In this document: one piece after another, positions 46,601-59,400 of the stretch
How the letters are laid out: each line of letters opens with the position of its first letter
How positions within the stretch are numbered: position 1 is the first letter of the stretch
NCBI RefSeq assembly: GCF_932526225.1
Contig: NC_064034.1
Coordinates: forward strand, 17,992,887-18,056,886
DNA: 64,000 bases
Direction of reading: 5' to 3'
DNA from: Nematostella vectensis
Lineage: Eukaryota > Cnidaria > Anthozoa > Actiniaria > Edwardsiidae
Made by a program: the position numbers and the translations under genes
The notes under the pieces: generated by a model
What the model was told of the DNA's origin: nothing
What the model saw: the letters and a program-made list of their open reading frames with translations, nothing else
Database searches by the model: none

Positions 46601-49600
46601 GTAAAACAATGCTGTAAATAAACTCGAACGAGGCTAGAAGAATACATCGAAGGCTAAGTTTAGTGGATTATATTTTGTTGGTCTATAATATCCTGCATTT
46701 GCTAGAATGATAACAAAACCAATGTTAGAATTGTCATTTGCATGGATGTGAGTTTGACAGTGAGCAGTTATTTTTTTATAATTTACAAGCTGCGTATAGA
46801 AACTATGTAGATCGCTGAAACAGGAAATAATTATTTTTATAATGTGCCGGGTTCCCTGTGGATGTAATTTCTCCAACGCCATTTCAACTTGCTCATGCTA
46901 AGGCAGATTTGATGTCTCGCCCCAAGTAAAATCTTGGTTATTTAAATCGTACCAGTCCACAAATGATTGTTTGCTTTGGCCCCAATTATACAAACTTCAA
47001 ACGCGGCGACCGTTGCAGTTTTATTACATTTTTTGCAAACGCTTTCTGTAGAATTAATCACAAACCCCTATTTGGGGTTTTGCTGAGTTTCCAGCTGCGT
47101 ATTTCGCCACAAATTTGAAGCCTAGTGTAAGGTGTCATCCAATATCTTTCTTAACCGCGTTCTCAAGTTCTTGACGTTTTCATATTCATGGCGTGTGGTC
47201 TCATCTGATTCTTTATAAAGCCGCGTTCTCATGTGCTTGGCTTGTTGTATCATCTGGTGTCTTTCTAAAGCCACGTTCTCGTGAGTCTTGCGTTAGTTCC
47301 TTCCCGATATTTTTCTTTCTAAAGCCGCGTTCTCAAATACCTAACGTGAGTTAGATCTTTCTATAGCCGCGTTCTCATGTGCTTGGCTTGTACCATCTGG
47401 TGTCTTTCTAAAGCCGCGTTCTCATGTGCTTGGCTTGTTGTACAATCTGGTGTCTTTCTAAAGCCGCGTTCTCATGTGCTTGGCTGTACCATCTGGTGTA
47501 TTTCTAAAGCCGCGTTCTCATGTCCCTGACCCACAGCGAAGCCCAGGCTTCCGAGAGGGCTCCATGTCCCCGATAGTGCAGCAGTACTCGGCCCACCTCC
47601 CTACCATCCCCAGCACAGCGGAGTACCCGGGCGAGCTAGGATTCTGCGTCTCCTTCGGTCCCCCTACCGAGTCAGCCTCAAAGTCAGCTACTTGGACGTA
47701 CTCGGAGAAGTGCAAAAAACTGTACGTGAACCTGGCAAGCTTCTGCCCCATCAAGTTCAAGACAACCGTTAAGCCGCCCCCGGGGTCCTACCTGAGGGGC
47801 GTGGCAGTCTTCAAGGGGTCCACCAACTTGCACGATATCGTCAAGAGGTGTCCTAACCACATGGAGACGTCACAGGATGGTACGTACTCTGAGGACTCTT
47901 TTCTTTGACTATTTTACGGGGCTCAACGCTGCTGTAAATAGTCTTCAAGGATCACGGTTTTATCTGTTCTTTCTTGAGTTTTAGGCCCGATTCTTAAGTC
48001 GCGCTCTAGCCGTGCCAGATGTAATTGTTTGGATTCGGCACATGAATAGCTCGTGTTTGAATCAATTAGGTTCGGCACGGCAGAACTAATTTCGGCGCGA
48101 CACGAAGCGCGGCTGCACCAGTCGTGTGCACGGCAAAAGCTCGACACCGATTCAATCGTCGAGCATATGATGTGCCGATTTAATACCATACTTTGTATGT
48201 GATTATTCTCCGTTTTGCCATGACTGTGTTACATGTAACACCAAAATTCGGGTACACGAGATAATAGACTCACTAACGTATCCTTCTATTTCAGGACAAG
48301 AGAAGATTAGTCATTTCATGAGGAGTAACAACCCCTCCGCACGCTATAACGTCTGCCCGGAGTCTGGTCGCCACTCCATACTTATCCCATACACCGGGCC
48401 CCAGGGTACGTTTGACTCGCCACTCCTCCATCCCACAAAAAGCAGCAAAAACAAGCAACTGTCGGGCGTGTAGCCTGCTTGTAGCTTCTTCTCACTTGAG
48501 ATGTCTATCTTGTGATTCTAACATTTATGTTGTTATCAGTCGGCACAGAATTCGTGACGGAGATGTTCGCTTTCATGTGCTTCTCGAGTTGTCCTTCGGG
48601 ACCAAGTCGGAGACCAGTCGAGATCATCTTCACACTGGAGAAAGAGTAAGTCAAACCCAGTGGGAAAAGCTAGAATAGGCGCCCAGGCGTTACACATACA
48701 CCCGTAGCTTATTGGTAGCAGTCGATCTACCTTGCTTTAGTGGAAACTTTTTCGGGTCTTTTTACGCTTTATTTGCCTGACCCTAATTTTTAAAATCACG
48801 TCCTCAAACCGACCTATGACCCATGATTGGAATCACACGTGTAGAAGGTATTTAGATCGCATCTTCCTTGTGCGAATATTAACTTCTTTTAATACTCATG
48901 CGAAAAGAAACGTTTGCATCCGGCCTCCGTATAGGCACCACTTGATTTCCGAGTGGAGTTCGCCATGTGTTGAGGGCTTATCCCACGACCTCGTGACCCT
49001 GCTCGTCTAACTTTTACTTTCCCATGGGTATCTCTTTGGATTCCTTCAGAAAAATAAAATCCCTTGTGTAACATGGTATTTACATTTCGTGCTGTGAGAA
49101 TACCCTTATAGTGCTCGACTTAGCGCTTATTTTTTCTTGAGTAGCGAAGGGCGCGCTAATTCGAGGAGGGGCAGTAAATTCTAACTTGAGCGCTATAAAA
49201 AATATGTATATGTCTTGATTTGAATTACTGTATTTAAACGAAATTCACGCTAAATCAATGATAATAAAAGTATTTTTTGGAGGAAAGGGGTGCTAATTCA
49301 AAGCAGGTGCATTTTGGAAGCTTGGCGCTAAAACGAGTATATTCATATTTTTATGATATCCCCCATAATTTCTTTTAACCTTAGGCTCAATTGCCTCAAT
49401 TACCGCCTACTTTGCATGCGAACGAGATAAGGATTTTTCCAAGAAACGCAGGCGAGCGTATCAGTTAAAAAGGTCTCGAAGACATCGAGCAACCTCTGCA
49501 AGTTCCGGCTCCCGCGCGCCAGACAAAACAAGACCAACTCTTTCCCTGGGGGCTCACCCATGACAATTTCCTTTTGTCGCTCTTAGTGGCCAAACGCTTG

Positions 49601-50693
49601 GCAGACAGGTCGTGGAGATTCGTGTGTGTGCCTGTCCGGGCCGGGACCGGAAGTCGGACGAGAAGTTACTCCTCGGCGAAGCGAGCACCACGACAGGTGG
49701 AAAACGCAAGCGTGGGCCTGGTAAGGGGAGGCTGAAGAGACTTCGCGCCGGTTCCGATGACGAGGAGGAGCTGGTCATTACGGTGAGAGACCCATTACTT
49801 ATTAGTTTGTCTGAGTAGTAAATCTCCTAACGTGTTTCTTGTGTTTCGCCCTGTCAGGGTAATAAGATTTTGTTTCTGTTCCTCAGACACGGGACCGTCG
49901 CGTGTATGACATACTCATGAGCATGAAGACTCAGCTTGAAGAGTCCTTTATTTACGGACAGGAGGCCGGTCAGTTCCAGTAAGGATTTATTCTCACGTTT
50001 GCGCTTTGTGCCGTGCTTGTTGATAGAACTTCGGAATAGAAACGTTTTCGGAAGCATTCTTAGATGGTCGCATTTGTGCTCTGTTGTCTGGAAGTACTTG
50101 GACTAATACCCTTGGTCGGTGCAGGAATTACTTTTCTTAGCTTCTATGGTCTTGACATTGGTTGGCAATAAAAACAAAAAAAAAATGTTGATTTGTAAAT
50201 TATCGGCTCATTCATTCACCGACTTTGCATTACAAGATCTTTCTCATATCATTTGGAAAAGTGAGTTATATGTTAGAAAATTAAAAGCTAAATTCCCAAT
50301 AATAAACTTAAATAATTAAATAACTGAATTTAGTGGCTAAGCTATTCGGTAGGATACAGGGTACCCCTCTTGTTTGGGCTTGTTCAATAAGCGTGATTCT
50401 ATTTGAATGTCTAAGCAACCCCAAAACCTTCGAGGAGATCCTACACAGGGTACCCCTCTTGTCTGGGCTTGTTCAATAAGCGTCATTATATTTCTATGTT
50501 GCAGCAGCCCCAACACCTCCGAGGAGACCCTACACAGGGTACCCCTCTTGTATGGGCGTGTTCACTAACTGTGATTCTATTTGTATCTTTCAGCAGCCCC
50601 AACACCTCCGAGGAGGAGGAGATTGAGTCCGGAGCCAGCACCTCATCTCCCGTTGGGGTGATGTTCAAGCGGACAGGGCCATCTTCCATCTAG
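43609..50693 (+). CDS. p53/p63/p73-family transcription factor, 398 aa, 8 exons
   Basis: Nuclear sequence-specific activator of stress and germline quality responses in characterised animals. Exons: 43609-43713, 45799-45942, 47537-47879, 48295-48405, 48540-48645, 49587-49782, 49887-49978, 50594-50693; phases are exact. Residues 1-35 are acidic with an LIDDFL amphipathic motif (activation-like). Residues 36-83 are proline-rich with PPVY and PPHY. The DNA-binding domain spans about 110-295: zinc ligands C188, H191, C248, C252 and arginines R187, R258, R259, R282, R289, R291 align with human R175, R248, R249, R273, R280, R282. A bipartite basic NLS ([16 protein letters not shown]) is at 308-323. 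A tetramerisation helix lies at about 330-356. No SAM domain follows; the acidic tail ends at TAG. Which of the several sea-anemone paralogs this is cannot be decided here. The last acceptor is a tandem CAGCAG (NAGNAG). Confidence 0.93.
47128..47525 (+). repeat. Tandem array ending at the p53 DNA-binding-domain exon acceptor
   Basis: Eight copies of AAGCCGCGTTCTCATGTGCT, spaced about 46-63 bp apart, start near 47152, 47215, 47266, 47321, 47361, 47413, 47461 and 47507. The last copy runs directly into CCCTGACCCACAG, the acceptor of exon 47537. The spacer TTGTATCATCTGGTGTCTTT is shared by the later copies. Confidence 0.9.
50355..50620 (+). repeat. 89-bp tandem array duplicating the last p53 exon acceptor
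   Basis: GGGTACCCCTCTTGT starts at about 50359, 50448 and 50537. Each unit ends in an acceptor-like region followed by CAACCCC or CAGCCCCAACACCTCCGAGG. The acceptor at 50593 is taken as real; the one at 50504 (TTGCAG) is equally good and also NAGNAG; the first (CTAAG, near 50415) has decayed. Use of 50504 would keep frame for HSPNTSEE and then end at a TAA near 50567, giving a shorter alternative tail. Confidence 0.92.
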
Positions 50694-53040
50694 GCCACCG
50701 GACACTTGTCGTTGGATACCGGACACTGGTAATCCAACCTGTGCACTTAGACCCGGTAGTCACACGCGTTTGTTTGTAATTTGACTTAAATTGGGCTAAA
50801 GCACGCCATAATCAGTTAAACGATTTTTACAACTGACAGTATTATTTTATTCATTCATATTCTTAACCCTCCTTGCAAACCTCAAGATTATCCTACACTG
50901 TTTACCACTCTTTAACCCAATTTGAGTCACCGTGTAATATAGTATAGGCATTAGATCTCGCGTTGTGTAGGTCTCTTGTAATGTCCTGGTTCACGTTGTA
51001 TTTTAAACGTTCACAGGCCTGGTTACACAGGCTTTTACAGTTGAGTTGATGCTTATTTGCTCTTTCCCAGAGCTTCATTACAGAGGCGAATTCCAAATAT
51101 TTTCACAAAAAGAAGGATCTTTTGCCTAAATGACCTCTTGGGCAAGTAATAGCAGACTATTTCCGCTAGCAGGGGCGCTCTGTGGCGGCAGAGCTCACAG
51201 CTCGCAAATTTTATGCTTTCACTGCTTTGTTGTAGAAGCAATTCATGCAGCACGCCGCTGGCCTTCACAGCGTTACACCGTGAGGCTCTGCATGTGCCAA
51301 AAATGGCGCCATTTTTTCGCGCCCTGGATGCAATGGCTTTGAATAAGCATTTATAAATTGAATACAGGTGCTTGAATCCCTGTTGCCGTCATAGAAACCA
51401 CGACTGGAGAGAATTTTTTCATACCCAGCCTCGTTTAATGACTCGACCCAGGTTTTTCCGCTCTTTTGAGCCGTGGCCGGTGACGTAACAGGGTTTCAAG
51501 TGTCCCAAGATTTCGCTTCTCTTTTGTAGAAGCACCAATATTGCTCTAATCAAATCATGGTTCTAGGGCTTAGGACCGCGATTGTCGTTAATTTAACTTA
51601 TGATTCTAAAAATTAAATACGTTGATTTCTGACAGTTTGTATATTTATATCCATCCAAATACGATTTTTGATATAAACTCTTTATTAATACAACACAATG
51701 TTGCTTGTAAGTTGCTTTTACTATGACACTCTTTGCCTTTCTGTTCGTGTGTACTTCAAACTTTAAAAAGAGATACTATCGCCTGTATATTAATATTATG
51801 ATGAGCATATGGCTCGCCACAAACTTCCAGTAACTGTCTCCGTGCATTTAGCCCAACGGTCCACTATGTCCATTAACTCTATTACTCTATTACTTTCCCA
51901 TATGATGGATCGGTAGATCTCATTTTAAATCTCCATGTTGAGATAGCTTTTCGAGTCCTTTGTTCCCTATGCATTGTCTTTCTTGTTCCATATCATTCTG
52001 TTTAATAGTCTTAGCTTTGTCACATGGATTATCTACGGGTTTCCTGTGGTGTTTCGGGTTCCCTGTGGTCGATTATGCGACCTCACCTGCCCCAGCTCCT
52101 CTCTCATAGCCAACCACAGGATTCTCAAAAGAACCACAAGGTATCGGGTGCTGTAAACTGAATTTTTTGGCGCTTCTTTATTTTAGAGGATGTAAAGCAA
52201 AAGATATAACGACTGATAAGTCAGACTCTACTGACTAATAAACGAGTTGCAACTCTGGTAAACAGGGTAAAAGTCACATTAACCATTTCAACATTTTTAA
52301 TAGGTTAATTAAGCTCATGGATATAGCTGTCGGATGAAAAAAAATTGGGTTGGAAATTGGTTTGTTAAAAGTTTTTTGCAAACATTTTTATATTTATCAA
52401 TCAAAATTGCTTTTTTCCCAATTTTTCATATTTTTTACTTTGTATTTTTCTATTTGGGTCAGGCTAGCATCAGTTTTTTTTCTTGTTACCAAAGTTACAA
52501 TTCGTTGTTTTTAATAAAATGATTTGACGTAATTTTATTGAGATGGACTTGACATTCTGTGGCAGGTTCTGACCCAGGCCTCCAAGACCAAATGCTATTA
52601 AATGCTGGATGTTGTTACTAAACTTGTTGTTTGTATCTTGTTTTTGCTCCTGTGTTTATTGTGTGGGAGGCTTAAATAATCGTTGGTGCGGAAAAAGCAT
52701 AATCCTTTTTTTCAAACTTCAAATCGTTAGAGGGGGTATAAACTAAGGAGGAGGGCTTCGTCTCGTATTCAATCTTTTCAAAACAAAGCCTTTTCTTATT
52801 TATATTCGTTTATTGTTTAATTTTGTCGTACTGCATTTTCATCTATTTTGAAAAATATCTTATTTACATGATATACATAAAATTTCAGTTACATATTATA
52901 AACATCCAAGTCCCAAAATATCACAAAGATAAAAGTGAAAGTACTGTATTTGGCTACATCTATTTATCGGCTAACATTTATTTTTAATTAACGGTCCCGA
53001 GGTATCGACTCATCGTGAAGGATGGATCTACATCGTTAAC
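50694..53040. other. Convergent 3' flanks of the p53-family and TRPML-B genes
   Basis: No coding exon is recognised. The first AATAAA on the plus strand that looks well placed is far away (52513-52518), so the p53 3' end is uncertain. On the minus strand an AATAAA lies near 52980, about 0.5 kb past the TRPML-B stop. Small frames at 51974-52156 and 52334-52522 are not supported. Confidence 0.45.
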
Positions 53041-53285
53041 CGATGACGTCACACGAGTCCCGCTTTCCACCAATGTCGATCAAAGTATGACAGAGTCACT
53101 CCTCTCTTCACTTCGCATTCCGATGATGTCACTTAATTAATAGCCGAGTCCCACTCTGGACTAATGGAGAACGATTACGTCACTATTACCCAGTCCTACT
53201 CTCGGTAAAGGGTGCATTGATTACGTCACCCTATCCCGGCTTTGGCAAGCGACACACAATGACGTCACTCTAATCCGGTTGAGTC
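53041..53285. repeat. Five-copy degenerate repeat carrying CRE-like sites
   Basis: Units of about 45 bp share GATNACGTCAC and CCCAGTCCCGCTTT-like parts. Perfect TGACGTCA palindromes are at 53044-53051 and 53260-53267; diverged versions (TGATGTCA, TTACGTCA) lie near 53124, 53175 and 53220. The block lies about 200 bp past the TRPML-B stop codon. Confidence 0.65.
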
Positions 53286-53485
53286 GAGGGACATTCTTCT
53301 CATGACGGAGTCTGTCGACTGCTCACGCTTTAAAGCTCTATTTGAAAAAAAAAAACTTTCAGTTTAATATCTGTGAAAAACATTTCTAAAACAAACCTTG
53401 GGTAAGTCGCTTATCCCCCTAGGCTAGTACATGGCCAAAAGTACTCTGTGGTCACTGTCACTCGTAGTTAGAAGTGAACATAGGC

Positions 53486-56400
53486 TTACCTATTCCTTGG
53501 CTGGTCGCCGTTGCCTCTTTCTTCAGTGTCACCGGTATTTCTAGAACTTGTTTCCTCCACGAATCTATGAAGTCTGGATGGTGGAAGTTCCCCCATATCC
53601 TATAAAGACAAACGCGATAACGTAAACATGGGAGTTGACGTGAACGTAAACATGGGAGTTAACGTGAACGTAAACATGGGAGTTGACGTGAACGTAAACA
53701 TGGGAGTTGACGTGAACGTAAACATGGGAGTTGACGTGAACGTAAACATGGGAGTTGACGTGAACGTAAACATGGGAGTTGACGTGAACGTAAACATGGG
53801 AGTTGACGTGAACGTAAACATGGGAGTTGACGTGAACGTAAACATGGGAGTTGACGTGAACGTAAACATGGGAGTTGACGTGAACGTAAAAATTGTAAAA
53901 CGCAGTGTCGCTTCAGTTATATATTTCTTTTAATTATCCCAAAACAAAACTACGCAGTGTCGCTTCAGTTATCATTGTTTTGGGAAAATTAAAAGAAATA
54001 TAATATATTTCTTTTAATTTTCCCCCCAAAAAACTAGTAAACATCTTTGACACTAGAGGGTAGACGAGGGTACCAACTTACCAAGTCCGTTCGAGTGTTA
54101 AGGGGCGCTTAGAGAGGATAAGACTATACAATACGATAGAAACATTTATATCCCGAGTCAAGAAATAAAACACACTTATTGATTTCTTACTAAGAGAGTA
54201 CAATGCTTTAATTAAGTATTACTGTACCTTTAATCTCTCGTACGTATCTGCGATGATACCGATGAACAAGCTGAGAACAACGTAGATGAAGAGCGAGATG
54301 AACACGTACAAGTATAGCTTGCTGTATACCCAGATTGCCTTGCTCTCAGGGTTGACCATGGCGTAAGTATTATACATGTCATCTCCATTCACTAGCGAGT
54401 ACAGTGCCTCTGCTGTCACTGTGGTGTCTCGGAACTACACGGAAAGGATTACACGTGAGAGAGGACAAATTACAACGTCATTCATAGACAGAAACATGTC
54501 GGGAAAGAGTAGAAAGAGCATTTTTACAAATGAGTAAAGGGTCATGTATCAGAAGATTACACCACATTGGATTTATGCACTATTTATGCACGAAGGACGA
54601 GAATACAATAGAACAATGAGGTAATCTTGCCATCCTGTTAGGCCTTACGAGCGGAATTCTACACTTCTCTGAGTAAAGGTAGTCCTATCTTTTAGGGTAT
54701 AAAATCCCGACCAACTGCTTTTCCTTAGGGGGTGTCGAAGGATTTTTACGATGCTGCTATCTCTTAGGGTATAAAATTCGACCCACTGCTATTCCTTAGG
54801 GTGTGTTTAACGGTTTTTCCGATTCTGCTGTCACTTAGGGTTAAAAATTCATTCGACCACACACAAAGTGCTATCCCTTAGGGTTAAAATTGATTTTGCC
54901 GATGATCATCCCCGTCACCCAGGGGTAGTGCAGCCTGTGGGCAAGAGACAGAAAACTATACGAAAGCTATTTTTGCTCTAGTGTCTAAGCTTACAGAAGA
55001 GTGTCCATTTGCAAAGGGGAATCCGTAATAGATTCGACATGAAAGCTTAACGGGGATTCAAAAAGGTTTCCGTTTTAGTAAAATTGCCGCTCACGAGCAT
55101 CTGCTGACAGTAGAAATGACTTTGTTGACAATATGGCAACGCAAGAAACGACACAGATTCTCACGGTGCATCTTATAATAAACACAGGTATCCCACAGGT
55201 ATCTCTTTCTATGGACTCAGACTCAGCGTAGCTCGCATACTACTCGCCAAAATAGCTTAGAATTTCATCCAGACTACATCGAGGACACAACAATCAAGTA
55301 AGAATGTTGAAATTTCATATCAAGAACATTTAGCCAAAAAATGTCGTTTTGCCAAACGCGGTCACTTCCATATAATGAAACTAATATATTCCTTATTTTG
55401 AAAATCTGCATGATTCTTGTTATTTTTTAAGGTTGCCGTACCGCAGGTGCTTCGTTTACATTATGACTTTTAATCAGAAAAAAAAACAGTGACTGTGACC
55501 ATCTAAGGTCAATGGAGAAAGCATCTGAAAAGAAACTAAGAGTCCTCGGTACCAGTCCCTTACAACGACAACGTTTTCATCATATGTTAGATTAAATTTC
55601 ATAGTAGAATGAACGGCTCATTTTAACCCAAATGTTTACCAGTTTACAATAAACTAAGTCACAACGTAGCGTGATTACACAGCTTGGGATACCTGTGTCA
55701 TAAATGTATAGAGATTCACCCACCTTGGTATTATATGGTCCAATGACGATCCAGCCGCAGAAAGTGAAGCCTAGAAAGAGCACTCCCGCGCAAACACAGA
55801 ATCTAAGGATGCTGGGCCCCGAGGCTTTCAGTGTCAGCAACAACACCTGTGAAGCGTCACAAGATTGCCAAATGAAGGACACCGTTGAATAGGAGACAAT
55901 AGGGACTTTAAGCAACGACGACGGCAACGTGGACGACGACGGCAGAAAACAATGGGATTTGATTCAGAATTCAATAGTAGCACGTGAAAATGCGTTCTGT
56001 CTGATACATTTCAGCCGTTTTCCATAAAACCATGACGTGAAAACTCCAACTTTCACGGTCAATTGAGGACGCGGACGTTTGCACTGTAAACTCCTCTAAC
56101 CACGTTCGCTACTGTAGAAATAATGTCCTTAGTTTATTTGTATCTGTCTCTGACTATAATGTTTTGCTTATTCCATTGCAATTAAATTATAATTGATCGC
56201 CAAGCGCCAACGCATCTTTTTCAATCTCGTTGTCCTAGCCGTCGCCGTCGATCTTGCTTAAGGTCCCTAATGGGAGACAGTTTACAACGCGAGCTACCGG
56301 TTGATTTAGGACGTTATTGACCCCCTCCCTTCCCAGGTCCCTGCCTTGCTCTGTCGCTAACGCTGCTGTTGGCACTATACATGCAGAGAGAGTTGATCAC

Positions 56401-59400
56401 ATTTAGGTACAGAGATACAGCGAAGGATTTTTTTAGCTCCCCGTGCAAGTAGTGTGTTACTGGCTGATTTATAGTTTTGTTAAGGTTGCCGTTTGGCGTT
56501 TCTCCCCGAAAGTTCTGCGAAAGGATAATAATAGCGTTTGTGATGAAATGACTCTCGGATGAGACACAAAACCGAGGTCCCGCCTCCAGAACCTGTGTGG
56601 TAAGAGTGTTCTCCCGATACCACGGCCTGGCTCTCTCGCCAAACCCAGAGGACGAAGAGGGTGGATGTGCCTCGATTGGCGTCCGTTATCATTATATTAT
56701 TATTATCATTACTTTTTTATATATTATAGTGAGGTAAACTGACTAAATGACTTACGTTATATTGCTTTAAATATCCAAGAAATCTCAAGAGACCAGTCCA
56801 CACCAGCAAAACTGCAATACCAAGCAGTAAGCTGCACACGTCGTAAAAGTTTGAATCCTGGAAAGAAAAGTACGCTTTATGCCACGCCCTACCGTTACAA
56901 AATAGAGAGAGTTCAGAAACTCAGAGGGTGTGTATTAAGGATGGGCGTTACCGTGATGAACTGCAAACATAGTACATACAGTCTTTTGCGACTAGGCGAC
57001 AAGCCCGCATGTAAGCATGGGTAAAAAAACACTGAAGCGCCACCACTACAGCGTCTAATACCGCATTCACACCAGCACTTAAACCAGTTTAAAGGTGGTT
57101 TAATCAAACTTAGGTTTAAATCTCAATCTCCCAAGAGTGGACAGAACCAAGAACTAAATTGAATAGATTGTGCTGTGCATGTTACTAAGTGATCCTTTAG
57201 CTAGTAAGAATTCAACACAATGAGAAACTTGGCAAGTTATCAGGCAAAAAAACCCTTGTTTAACTAAACATGGTTTTGGTGTGAATGCAGCATAAGTCTG
57301 AAGTTATGCATTGGCTTATAGATGCAGCTAAGCGCTTCAGTGTTTTTTTACCCATGCTTACATGCGGACTTGTCGCGTAGTCTCGAAGCCGGTTGAAGAC
57401 AACTTTTGTCAAACGACTATATACCTTACACTACATGAATATGCCCTTGATCGACCGCGTCCAAGAAATAAACAGTACATTAAAACACAAAACAGAAGAA
57501 ATGATGACACATCATAGGTACCTTCTGATCAATTGCCATTTTGTAGATGGAGCCAAGAATCGTCAAGATGTCGCTGATAATAATGATAACGAACCACCAG
57601 TTGAATAAATCCATTGCATCAGATAAGGATAGGGGGTCTTGATCCTCATTGGCAATGAAAAAGGCACGAGCCTCCTACAAAAACACATAGAAGCTTATCA
57701 CTTTATTCCGTAAAGACATTAAAGTATGAAATCTAATCACACCAACCTTGATCAATTTGAGACACTTGATAAGCGACCGTACACTTAGCGTCAGTGATGC
57801 TAGGCAGACAACGACGACCAGGGAGTCGAATACAATCAAGAGGATACGGATAATGGTACTATCTAAAAAAAAAATTGTTCAAACAAAAACATTAAAAGCA
57901 CAATAGAATGTGAATACTCTGAAGTGCCGAAAAGAGGTACACTTATTTTTAAGCGAAAAATCCAGGCAGTTTAAGCAGGCAGTACAGGCGGTACAAGCTT
58001 ATTATGCAAAATACGTTCGAATATTCCGGCAGAATGTCGGTCACGAAAAGAGAGAGCAGGTGAAAATACAAATATTTTAAAAAATTATCAGGAAATGACC
58101 AGTAGGGGCGTGGCTGTGCCCCCCCTCCAGTATTTTCTTAACATTTCTGTACCACAATATTCCAATACCTGTACTACAGCTTTTTTTTAATAATATCGTG
58201 TTGCGGTCAAAGGAATGTCCACAACATCAATCAAGATAATAGTCTAGATGTTTCATGTTGGTGCTAACAATCCTCTTTTGTGAAAAGGAAAGCTACGCAA
58301 TTCAAACAACATGGGAAAGACAGAATGACTTGTACTACTTGTATTAAATACTAATATTGTACTAATATTAATATGGGGAGGGACGTTGGGTTTTGCGGTA
58401 TTGACCTTTTTTGTACGATATTGCGGGAAAAGAGCAAAAAACATGCGGTGATGCGGTATTTCAAAACACTGCGAAATGCGAGATTTTGCTTTTGAAATGG
58501 CTGCATTGCGGTAAAAAACTAAAATATTGCAGTCTTGCGGTTTTAATTAGTCCCGCGGTGCGCGGGATTTGCCCGTGGTACGGGATGATCTAGAGGGGAA
58601 CCTGGGAAATGTCGGGGTGTCGCGATATTTTGTTGCGGTATTGCGGTGTTTTCGAAAATTTTGTGCGGTATTGCGGTAATTAGACTCCCCCCCCCTCAAC
58701 GTCCCCCATATGTCTAATTCCTACCAAGTGCCAGTAGAAGCAAATAAACTTTAAGGCTTGGGGGTTGTAATATTAAATGTTGTAAGCTCTAATGCCCAAA
58801 CTTTTTTAATTTCTTATTGCCTTTATTGTTACTCAAATGAGGAAGAGGGGGTTCCCTCATGCACAGAGCTTTCTGTGTCGCTTTGTTTCCTTTGGAGAGC
58901 TTTCTGTGTCGCTAAGGAAACGAGAAAAGTAAGAAAAAACTCTGCGCAGGAGATGGGAGGGGCCGGTATTATAGGGAATTATAGAGGAATCTAGTAAGAG
59001 AATAATCAAACTTACAACTATCAATTGAGTGGATCTGTGAGTCAGCTTTACACTGTAGCCAATTATTTTCCAAGTTCAAGTTGATAGGCATCTGTCCATC
59101 TCGCTTTTTGTTGTCAAACAGTAACTATAGTACATAGAAAGCAAGGACTTTGTTACATACACCCACAAGAGCACAATCACGTTTTATCAATGCTCTCTCG
59201 GTTTTTTAAAATATAAAATAGAGACGTGTAGTGAATAAATCAAGACTGACCATATCAAGCTAGTTTTCAACTATCGGCACAATTCGTAGAAACACACAAA
59301 ACCTTTTTAAAGCCTTATGCAAACTTCGCCCCATGACAGGTTCTCCAATAGGCTTGGAGTGAATTATCAATATATCATGTGTAAATTATAAGTTAATTAT

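Noticed and set aside
53600-53933. ORFs on both strands with perfect octapeptide repeats (MFTFTSTP, NVNMGVDV)
   Set aside because: Products of a 24-bp minisatellite inside the last TRPML-B intron; no start context, splice sites or flanking coding sequence.
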